Below, one piece after another: positions 53,901-60,571 of a DNA stretch of 64,000 bases. A program made the position numbers and the translations under genes. The stretch is taken from contig JAFWZH010000133.1 in NCBI GenBank assembly GCA_017522515.1, positions 1 to 64,000 of the forward strand. The letters are read 5' to 3'. Origin of the DNA: Clostridia bacterium. GTDB lineage: Bacteria > Bacillota_A > Clostridia > UBA1212 > UBA1255. Below the pieces are notes generated by a model. The model did no database searches and was not told the DNA's origin. It worked only from the letters and a program-made list of their open reading frames with translations. Each line of letters opens with the position of its first letter. Position 1 is the first letter of the stretch.

Positions 53901-55664
53901 TTATACCTTTCCCTCCGGGGCATCATTGGGACGAATCGTTATGGTTTTATAATTCACATAATTTACCATTCCCGGTCTTCCGCCCGGTTGCTTCTTAACA
54001 TGTTTCACTCTGGTATAATCTACATCTGTCTTATTCGTGTTTCTTGCACTGCTGTACCAAGCAGCCAAAGAAGCCGCACACTCTACGGAATGTGCTGTAA
54101 CTTGCCCCAAGTGCTCTGCTGTACGCAATATAACATGGGAACCGGGAGCGTTCTTTAAATGGAACCATACATCATCCGGCTTTGCCATCTTACAAGTAAG
54201 TTTTTCATTTTGTAAATTGTTCTTTCCTATTAGAATTGTGTAGCCATCATTCGTTCTGTACTCATGAGGCATACTTACAGGATTGCTTTCTTGCCTTTTT
54301 TTAGGATTCTTTCGCATTTTTTCCTGTTTTATATATCCTTCGTCTGTAAGTTCCCGTCGAATTTCGTCGATTTCTGTAACGTCCGTATTGTTTTCTATCA
54401 TCACTGATACGCTCTGTAAATATTCCAGTTCTTTAAGACATTCTTCAAGGTATTTTTCTGCACTCTCGTGAGCAGTCTTGTTTTTTCTATATTTTTTAAA
54501 GAAATTTTGTGCGTTTTGCGACACACTTTTGCTTTTATCCAAATCTATTGTTATTTCAGGCATACTTTCTTCGTAATAATTTATCGCCTTAACCTTTTCT
54601 TCGTATTCTGAATATTGATACATATTTGCAGTCAATATCTCGCCAAATTGTTTATACTTTTCATAATCACCCGTTTCTTCTGCTGTACTGCTGTGAATTT
54701 GCATTTTTCTTCTGCATTTTTCTATGGCGGAATTCACGTGCTTCATTATGCTGCTTTGTTTTTGTTTTAGCCTGTCATCACTGTCTTTTTTAGTGTAAAA
54801 ATCATCCAGCATTAAATTCACTGTGTTATATTTTTTTATATTCTCGTTATTTTGTTCTGCACTTTTCAGCACAACATACGTACAGTGAAAATCTTTCCCG
54901 TCAGCAATAATGCAAGGTTTAAAATTTCTGTTGCTTATGTTGTTGCAGCAGGAAAGTATTACTTTATTAAGAGCCTTAATTTCCTCTGCCGATAAATCTT
55001 TAAATTTTTTATTTTGAACTACAGCCGCATTTTGGCATATCGCTTTGCATAGCATGGGACTAAAGCCGAAAATTCTTTTTAATATCAACTTGCTTACAGG
55101 CAATTCATTTTCTTCAATGCTTTCTGTTCTGAGTTCTTTGAATTCTTCCGGTTTTATTTTTTCTTGCTGTGGCGGAAACACATAATGTCTACCGGGCATA
55201 ACTTCTCTTACAGAGCTCATATCCTCATCTACTCTCTTTACAGAATCATATATTATGCCACTATCTGATGTAAGAATTATATTGCTGTACTTGCCCATTA
55301 TTTCCGCAATAAGCTTTTTATTTACAATATCTCCCATTTCATTATGCGTTTCTATTGTGAGAGTAACTATTCTGTCATAACCTTCTTGTGTCAGAGACAG
55401 TATTTTGCCGCTTTGTATATGTTTTCTCAAAACCATTGCAAAAGGCGGTGCTACCAACGGATTTTCTTTTTTGCTTTTTGTAAGGTGTATTCTTGGATTT
55501 TCGGGATTTGCACTTATTAAAAGTCTGTATTTTTCTCCATGAGAATGACATAAGAGCGTTATTTCATATCGTCCTGTCTGAAAAACCCTTTCAATTCTGC
55601 CTCCTTCAAGAAGACCGTTTATTTCCCATACTGCTCCGCTGAGAACTATTCCGTCAAACGGCAT
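53901..55664 (-). CDS. rqcH: RqcH (NFACT family) ribosome quality control factor
   Basis: This protein binds obstructed 50S subunits and adds alanine tails to stalled nascent chains. The 587 residues start MPFDGIVLSGAVWEINGLLE, with NFACT-N motifs GRIERVFQ and ENPRIHLTK. A central coiled coil lies at about 270-440, and the NFACT-R domain contains GKNNLQNEKLT, KPDDVWFHLKNAPGSHVIL and the ending VKKQPGGRPGMVNYVNYKTI. Start ATG 55664 is nine bases after AGGAGG, whereas GTG 55673 abuts it. A strong divergent promoter pair separates it from the MFS gene. Confidence 0.95.
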   Translation of the reverse strand: MPFDGIVLSGAVWEINGLLEGGRIERVFQTGRYEITLLCHSHGEKYRLLISANPENPRIHLTKSKKENPLVAPPFAMVLRKHIQSGKILSLTQEGYDRIVTLTIETHNEMGDIVNKKLIAEIMGKYSNIILTSDSGIIYDSVKRVDEDMSSVREVMPGRHYVFPPQQEKIKPEEFKELRTESIEENELPVSKLILKRIFGFSPMLCKAICQNAAVVQNKKFKDLSAEEIKALNKVILSCCNNISNRNFKPCIIADGKDFHCTYVVLKSAEQNNENIKKYNTVNLMLDDFYTKKDSDDRLKQKQSSIMKHVNSAIEKCRRKMQIHSSTAEETGDYEKYKQFGEILTANMYQYSEYEEKVKAINYYEESMPEITIDLDKSKSVSQNAQNFFKKYRKNKTAHESAEKYLEECLKELEYLQSVSVMIENNTDVTEIDEIRRELTDEGYIKQEKMRKNPKKRQESNPVSMPHEYRTNDGYTILIGKNNLQNEKLTCKMAKPDDVWFHLKNAPGSHVILRTAEHLGQVTAHSVECAASLAAWYSSARNTNKTDVDYTRVKHVKKQPGGRPGMVNYVNYKTITIRPNDAPEGKV

Positions 55665-55712
55665 TTCCGTCACCCTCCTATAAGCCTGTCAAGTTATTTC
55701 TGTTACCGAAAT

Positions 55713-55741
55713 ATTATACGTATTAAAAAAAACTACGTCAA
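55713..55741 (-). promoter_or_regulatory. rqcH promoter
   Basis: TTGACG (55741-55736) and TATAAT (55718-55713) are 17 bp apart on the minus strand. Confidence 0.75.
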
Positions 55742-55768
55742 CCGCAACCGATACTATAAATTTCTGAA

Positions 55769-55797
55769 TAGACATATTTTGTCCGAGGTATTATAAT
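55769..55797 (+). promoter_or_regulatory. MFS-GDPD promoter
   Basis: TAGACA (55769-55774) and TATAAT (55792-55797) are 17 bp apart, 25 bp before the start codon. Confidence 0.75.
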
Positions 55798-55821
55798 AAA
55801 GAAAAAAACGGAGTATAGTAT

Positions 55822-57129
55822 ATGAAATTAGACTACAAGAAAACAATACTTATCGGATTCGCTTTTTTGTCCATAAGCGCCTTTTGGCAGATGTATGATA
55901 ATCTGACACCTCTTATTCTTACCAACACATTTAAAATGAATGAAACCATATCAGGAGCCATTATGGCGGCAGATAATGTTTTAGCTCTGTTCTTGTTGCC
56001 CTTTTTCGGCAGCCTTTCAGACCGCTGTAACAGCAAATTAGGTAAGAGAAAGCCTTTTATTCTTTTCGGAACAATTGCTGCTGTCTGCCTTATGACATTT
56101 ATTCCTGTTTTAGACAACAGCTATTATGCAGCACCGACAAGTGCAAAAGCCATCGGATTCATTGTTCTTTTAGGTTTTTTGTTGATTTCAATGGGCACAT
56201 ACAGAAGTCCGGCAGTAGCTCTTATGCCTGACGTCACTCCAAAACCTTTGCGCAGTAAAGGTAATGCAATCATAAACCTTATGGGTGCAGCCGGAGGAAT
56301 ACTTTACCTCCTTGCAACATTTTTCATGTACCCTAAAAGTAAAACAGAAGGACTTGAACATATAAACTACCAGCCTATTTTCGGTGTGGTAAGTGGTATC
56401 ATGATATTAGCACTAATTATTTTGATGGTATTTGTAAATGAGCCCAAACTCCGTGCAAAGCAAGCGGAATATGAGAAAGCTCATCCGGAGCAGGATTTGA
56501 CTCAAACAGTGGCGGCTGCTGACAAAAATTCCGTAGCCAAGGCAAAAATGCCTAAAGCTGTAAAAATAAGTCTTGCTTTTCTGCTTTTGTCCGTAGCTTT
56601 ATGGTATGTAGGCTATAATGCTATCAATACTTGGTTTACAACGTATGCAACTACCGTTTGGAAAATGTCTATTGGCGACGCAAGTTTGTGTCTTACAATT
56701 GCAATGGCCGGTGCAATTGCGAGTTATATTCCGGTAGGAATTATTGCCAGCAAATTAGGACGTAAGGTCACAATTCTTTTTGGTGCCGGAATGCTGGCGG
56801 CTTGTTTTGGTGCGGCATACGTTTATACTTTATTATTTGACGGTTTTCATGTGGGACTGTATGGTCTTTTCTTATTGGTAGGTGTTTCTTGGGCTTCCAT
56901 AAATGTAAACAGTTTGCCTATGGTTGTGGAAATGTGCTCCAGTGCTGATGTAGGTAAATTTACAGGTTATTACTATACTTTCAGTATGGCCGCACAAACA
57001 ATAACTCCTATCGTAGCCGGTTATTTATTGAGTAATATAAGTTACCATACACTCTTCCCTTATGCCGCAATTTTTGTAGCTTTGTCTTTTGTGACGATGT
57101 GTTTCGTAAAGCATGGTGATTCAAAATGA
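55822..57129 (+). CDS. MFS transporter, SLC45/sugar-type
   Basis: This is a 435-residue twelve-helix permease. The loop after helix 2 reads SLSDRCNSKLGKRKPFILFG, the form of the MFS signature seen in the SLC45/sucrose-type branch, and a second signature IASKLGRKVTILFGAG follows helix 8. A charged cytoplasmic loop (about 205-240) separates the halves. Sugar or glycoside import is the likely role. Its stop codon overlaps the GDPD start by four bases, so transport and phosphodiester cleavage may be linked, for example for glycerophosphodiesters. Confidence 0.85.
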   Translation: MKLDYKKTILIGFAFLSISAFWQMYDNLTPLILTNTFKMNETISGAIMAADNVLALFLLPFFGSLSDRCNSKLGKRKPFILFGTIAAVCLMTFIPVLDNSYYAAPTSAKAIGFIVLLGFLLISMGTYRSPAVALMPDVTPKPLRSKGNAIINLMGAAGGILYLLATFFMYPKSKTEGLEHINYQPIFGVVSGIMILALIILMVFVNEPKLRAKQAEYEKAHPEQDLTQTVAAADKNSVAKAKMPKAVKISLAFLLLSVALWYVGYNAINTWFTTYATTVWKMSIGDASLCLTIAMAGAIASYIPVGIIASKLGRKVTILFGAGMLAACFGAAYVYTLLFDGFHVGLYGLFLLVGVSWASINVNSLPMVVEMCSSADVGKFTGYYYTFSMAAQTITPIVAGYLLSNISYHTLFPYAAIFVALSFVTMCFVKHGDSK

Positions 57130-57929
57130 TTACATTGTCGTGTTTGCTTTTTATACTGTACTTATTTGCTGTAAAGGGCAGAAAGACTTCTGACAAAATG
57201 CGTAAATTAACAAAATTTGTCTATGCGCACAGAGGTCTTCACTGTAAAGAGAAAGGTCTGCCTGAGAATAGTCTCAAAGCTTTTAAGGCTGCTGCTGATG
57301 CAGGCTACGGTGCTGAATTGGACGTACATCTTTTAAAAGACGGTAGGCTTGCTGTTATTCATGATTCATTACTCGCTCGTACCACAGGGGCAAAAGGCGC
57401 AATAGAAGACCTTACACATGACGAATTAACAAATTATTTTCTTGAAGGTACAACAGAAACTATCCCTGATTTTGAATCTGTTCTGGCTTTGTTTGAAAAT
57501 CGTTCTCCTTTGATAATAGAGCTGAAGGCGGCGGGCAACAATGCACCGGCTTTGTGCAAGGCTGTTTGTGATGTATTAGATAATTATAATGGCGAATATT
57601 GTATAGAATCTTTTGACCCTCGTTGCCTGTTGTGGCTTAAACGCAATCGTCCCGATATTTTGCGCGGACAGCTCTCCCAGAATTTTCTGAAAAACCCCTC
57701 AGGTTTGGGCAGAGTTGTGGATTTTTTCTTAACTGCACTTGTACTTAATATTGCTACAAGACCTGATTTTGTGGCATATCGCTTTAGCGATAGGAAAGAT
57801 TTCTCTTACCGCTTGTGTACGAAATTCTGGAAAACTCAAAGTGCGGCTTGGACAATAAACACGCCGGCTGATTACGAAGCTGCGCAGAGTGAGAATTCTA
57901 TTATAATTTTTGAAAATTTTAAACCATAA
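57126..57929 (+). CDS. Glycerophosphodiester phosphodiesterase
   Basis: This 267-residue enzyme releases glycerol-3-phosphate from deacylated phospholipids. It has an N-terminal membrane helix (1-17) and a GDPD barrel with YAHRGLHCKEKGLPENSLKA (the HRG...PENS signature), GAELDVHLLKDGRLAVIHD with the metal and catalytic residues, then LIIELKAAG and WTINTPADYEAA. It is translationally coupled to the MFS gene in front. The catalytic part probably faces the cytoplasm or membrane surface. Confidence 0.93.
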   Translation: MITLSCLLFILYLFAVKGRKTSDKMRKLTKFVYAHRGLHCKEKGLPENSLKAFKAAADAGYGAELDVHLLKDGRLAVIHDSLLARTTGAKGAIEDLTHDELTNYFLEGTTETIPDFESVLALFENRSPLIIELKAAGNNAPALCKAVCDVLDNYNGEYCIESFDPRCLLWLKRNRPDILRGQLSQNFLKNPSGLGRVVDFFLTALVLNIATRPDFVAYRFSDRKDFSYRLCTKFWKTQSAAWTINTPADYEAAQSENSIIIFENFKP

Positions 57930-57980
57930 ACATTTTTGTTTCTCAGAGAAATGGTTAGAAAACAAAACAAGGAGTAAGCT

Positions 57981-58508
57981 ATGGCTCAACTTATAATGAA
58001 TTGGCAAAATGATGGAACACCAGTTAAAGAAATCACTCTTCCCGAGGGGGTAGAGGTTATAAATTTCCCTAACCTTAAAAATGCACTTAGTATATGGGCA
58101 GATATTATCCCATATCTTAATGCGGATGGTAATATGGAAAAGCCCGAAGAATATTATCAACATTCTATGGCAGAAAATCCTAATTACAATGATAATAATT
58201 GCTTCTTCCTGTTGGTAAACAACTGCCCGGCTGCCACACTTACGGTAATCTGCGATTACAAAAAGAAACAGGGGTATATTCATAATGTAGCTTGCAAACC
58301 GGAATTTCGAGGAAAAGGCTTCGGGAATATTTTAAGCAGCATTGCGGTTAATGTTCTTAAAAATCAATATATGGAAAGTGCATATCTTACAACCGACGAT
58401 TGGCGTATTCCCGCAATAAAGAGTTATCTCAGGGCAGGTTTTGCCCCCGATACTGTTTCGGAGCCTAGTTTTAAGGAGCGTTGGGAAAAGATATATCAGA
58501 TTATTTAA
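57981..58508 (+). CDS. GNAT-family N-acetyltransferase
   Basis: This 175-residue protein has the GNAT core in its second half. KQGYIHNVACKPEFRGKGFG is the acetyl-CoA-binding motif A with the RGKGFG pyrophosphate loop, followed by ILSSIAVNVL, AYLTTDDWRIPAIKSYLRAGF (motif B) and a C-terminal ERWEKIYQII. The substrate cannot be inferred. AAGGAG lies before the ATG. It is 51 bp after the GDPD gene and probably the last gene of that unit. Confidence 0.85.
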   Translation: MAQLIMNWQNDGTPVKEITLPEGVEVINFPNLKNALSIWADIIPYLNADGNMEKPEEYYQHSMAENPNYNDNNCFFLLVNNCPAATLTVICDYKKKQGYIHNVACKPEFRGKGFGNILSSIAVNVLKNQYMESAYLTTDDWRIPAIKSYLRAGFAPDTVSEPSFKERWEKIYQII

Positions 58509-58512
58509 TTTC

Positions 58513-58879
58513 TCATTGGTTTTCTTTTGCCAAAGTATCGGCAACAACTATTATTGTTCCGATTACCATTATTGACAATCCCAAAAAGTATGACCACTCA
58601 AGTGTTTCTTGAAATATTAAGAAAGGCAAAATAGCCCAATGCGGCGAATTTTTCATTCATGCAAAGTACCACTATCAATAAACCGATACCGTAAAATATC
58701 CCTTTCAAGCACACAACATGATAAGTATTTTTCGGTGCTACAATTTTTATTCCGTTAGTTGGCCTAATTCTATATTGTCCAATGCACGGAAAAACACCGC
58801 GAAAAGCAAACCAAATAATAGGTGCAATTTGCATAATAGCAGCAATTGCTATTGCTTTTGCTTTTATTATTGCAGCCAT
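58513..58879 (-). pseudogene. Small membrane protein gene with one frameshift
   Basis: Starting at ATG 58879 the minus strand encodes two or three hydrophobic helices up to ALGYFAF, then leaves frame and stops at about 58598. One base later the other frame continues smoothly with IFQETLEWSYFLGLSIMVIG and TIIVVADTLAKENQ, stopping at 58515-58513. Removing one base near 58612-58617 would give a single protein of about 120 residues. I do not recognise the family. No good ribosome-binding site is seen before the ATG, so it may be decayed at the front too; a sequencing error is also possible. It occupies most of the gap between the GNAT gene and rubrerythrin. Confidence 0.55.
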
Positions 58880-58900
58880 TACTCAGTACTAGTTTTAACT

Positions 58901-58938
58901 AAAAAAATACAAGGCACTCACCTTTCGGTTGAGTGCCT
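58901..58938 (-). terminator. Rho-independent terminator of rubrerythrin
   Basis: On the minus strand AGGCACTCA pairs with TGAGTGCCT, with CCGAAAGG at the tip, followed by TGTATTTTTTT. It starts 26 bp after the stop. Confidence 0.9.
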
Positions 58939-58963
58939 AAACTTTATCTGTTCGGTTATTTTC

Positions 58964-59512
58964 TTATCCAAAATATCTCTTCAAAAGGCCCTCAAATGCC
59001 TTACCGTGACGAGCTTCATCTTTAGCCATCTCGTGAACTGTATCATGGATTGCGTCGAGATTAAGTTTCTTTGCCAAAACAGCAAGATCCTTTTTACCTT
59101 GTGTTGCACCATGCTCAGCAGCAACACGAAGCTCAAGATTTTTCTTTGTACTGTCTGTTACGCACTCGCCCAAAAGCTCTGCAAATTTAGCTGCATGTTC
59201 AGCCTCTTCCCAAGCTGCCTTTTCCCAATACAAACCAATCTCAGGATATCCTTCTCTATGTGCAACACGTGCCATAGCAAGATACATACCAACTTCTGTG
59301 CACTCACCCTCAAAATTAGCTCTGAGACCTGCAATAACCTCTTCATCTACACCTTGTGCAACGCCTACTCTATGCTCATCAGCCCATACAAGAGCCTCGT
59401 CACTTGCTTGCTCTTTAAATTTATCAGCCGGTTGCTTGCATACAGGGCAGAAATCAGGAGCACTGTCTCCCTCGTGAACATAACCGCAAATTGAACATAC
59501 AAATTTTTTCAT
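58964..59512 (-). CDS. Reverse rubrerythrin
   Basis: This 182-residue non-haem diiron peroxidase protects anaerobes from H2O2 and O2. The rubredoxin-like domain is at the N-terminus, [20 protein letters not shown] and [11 protein letters not shown], with four Fe-binding Cys. It is followed by a ferritin-like four-helix domain with [49 protein letters not shown] and [13 protein letters not shown]. That order is the reverse of classical rubrerythrin and matches clostridial reverse rubrerythrins. A TTGACA/TATACT promoter and a PerR-like dyad precede it. Confidence 0.95.
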   Translation of the reverse strand: MKKFVCSICGYVHEGDSAPDFCPVCKQPADKFKEQASDEALVWADEHRVGVAQGVDEEVIAGLRANFEGECTEVGMYLAMARVAHREGYPEIGLYWEKAAWEEAEHAAKFAELLGECVTDSTKKNLELRVAAEHGATQGKKDLAVLAKKLNLDAIHDTVHEMAKDEARHGKAFEGLLKRYFG

Positions 59513-59568
59513 AATAATTTACCTCCAAAATAAATAAAATTTCTAATTGATATCATCAAAGTAATAAT

Positions 59569-59614
59569 AGTAATCATTACTGTTTTAGTATAACATATAA
59601 AATTAATCTGTCAA
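59569..59614 (-). promoter_or_regulatory. Rubrerythrin promoter with PerR/Fur-like dyad
   Basis: TTGACA (59614-59609) and TATACT (59592-59587) are 16 bp apart on the minus strand. The perfect dyad AGTAAT-G-ATTACT (59581-59569) lies at the expected transcription start. PerR boxes have a 7-1-7 layout with TAAT-N-ATTA at the centre, which this site matches in its core only. Confidence 0.65.
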
Positions 59615-59620
59615 CACCTT

Positions 59621-59647
59621 TTAAAAAAAAATTTTTTTATCTTTTTT
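59621..59647 (+). repeat. Left flank of the 52-bp array, AT-rich direct repeat
   Basis: An A-run joined to a T-run and ATCTTTTTT lies just before the array. A very similar stretch lies just after it at 59973-59996. The pair could be a duplicated target or part of a wider duplicated unit; low complexity makes chance similarity possible. Confidence 0.35.
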
Positions 59648-59655
59648 AAAAAGTA

Positions 59656-59960
59656 TTTTGTCCCTTTTGAGCGTTTTGGGACAGAATTCCGTCAGCCACC
59701 ATTGCACTTTTGTCCCTTTTGAGCGTTTTGGGACAAAACTCCGGACACCACCATTGCACTTTTGTCCCTTTTGAGCGTTTTGGTACAAAATTCCGTCAGC
59801 CACGATTGCACTTTTGTCCCTTTTGAGCGTTTTGGGACAAAACTCCGTCAGCCACGATTACACTTTTGTCCCTTTTGAGCGTTTTGGGACAAAACTCCGT
59901 CAGCCACCATTGCACTTTTGTCCCTTTTGAGCGTTTTAGGACAAAATTCCGGACGCCATG
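59656..59960. repeat. Six-unit 52-bp tandem hairpin array
   Basis: Units begin at 59656, 59708, 59760, 59812, 59864 and 59916, exactly 52 bp apart. Each has a 31-base inverted repeat, TTTTGTCCC-13-base loop-GGGACAAAA with the constant loop TTTTGAGCGTTTT, and a nearly constant 21-base spacer (CTCCGTCAGCCACCATTGCAC type). All left arms are identical; right arms of units 1, 3 and 6 each have one substitution. The array fills the region between the rubrerythrin promoter and zapA. Short ORFs across it are only repeat read-through, because 52 is not a multiple of three. Confidence 0.95.
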
Positions 59961-59972
59961 TTAAACCTTAAA

Positions 59973-59996
59973 TTAAAAAAATTTTTTATCTCTTTT
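59973..59996 (+). repeat. Right flank of the 52-bp array, AT-rich direct repeat
   Basis: TTAAAAAAATTTTTTATCTC plus TTTT, closely similar to 59621-59647 on the other side of the array. It lies about 70 bp upstream of zapA and could also contribute an AT-rich promoter element. Confidence 0.35.
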
Positions 59997-60067
59997 GCTA
60001 TGTACTTTTTCTGTTTTTTTTGGTAAACTAAAAAGACAAAACTTTCGAAAGGACGCGCAGCATCACC

Positions 60068-60571
60068 ATGGCAGAAAAAAAACAGATCAGATTTATGATA
60101 AACGGTAAGGCATACACATTACGTCATGACGAACCAGAAGAATACATGCACAGAATCGAGCACTTTCTTAATACAAAGGTAGCTGCAGCAGCTAAAGCAG
60201 ATCTTAGACTTGAACAGCAGACTGCTATTGTTATGGCGGCCATTTCAATTACAGACGAGCTGTTTAAAACACAAAAAAACTTTAATACTCTTAAAAACGA
60301 AATAAAACGTATGATGGACGAGTATGACAGGTTAAAAATAGAAAAACAAGATTTAGACGAACAGCTTTCAAGAGCAGAGCAACAAATCGACTCGCTTTCA
60401 AAACAGCTATTACTGGCAAGACATAGTGTAACTCCTGACGACGATGATTTTCCGTCGATTAACTCCTATCATGACAACAGCGAAGTTTCAGGCATAAGCG
60501 ACAGCTTTGCCGGCGGAATAGGCGGAGATGCTTTCTTCCCTGCCGGAGACGATATTTACGATGAAGAATAA
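60068..60571 (+). CDS. zapA: Cell division protein ZapA
   Basis: ZapA crosslinks FtsZ filaments and stabilises the Z ring. The N-terminal domain (1-90) has IRFMINGKAYTLRHDEPEEY and HRIEHFLNTKV, followed by a coiled coil (about 80-125) and a disordered acidic tail. At 167 residues it is longer than the common 90-100-residue form because of that tail. GAAAGGA lies 14 bases before the ATG, which is far for a ribosome-binding site. It overlaps the U32 peptidase gene by 11 bp, an arrangement common in Clostridia. Confidence 0.9.
   Translation: MAEKKQIRFMINGKAYTLRHDEPEEYMHRIEHFLNTKVAAAAKADLRLEQQTAIVMAAISITDELFKTQKNFNTLKNEIKRMMDEYDRLKIEKQDLDEQLSRAEQQIDSLSKQLLLARHSVTPDDDDFPSINSYHDNSEVSGISDSFAGGIGGDAFFPAGDDIYDEE

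Noticed and set aside
58718..59494. 258-codon plus-strand ORF rich in Cys, Ser and Phe
   Set aside because: It lies opposite the clearly recognisable reverse rubrerythrin gene and its terminator and has atypical composition, so it is a shadow frame.
59621..59803. Sixty-codon minus-strand ORF with repeated KGQK/CNGG-type peptides
   Set aside because: It is read-through of the 52-bp units. The period is not a multiple of three, there is no ribosome-binding site, and it stops within the array.
59656..59960. CRISPR array (31-base repeats with 21-base spacers)
   Set aside because: The 'spacers' are almost identical to each other, and the repeats have the wrong pattern of variation. This is a tandem repeat, not a spacer-storing array, and no cas genes are near.
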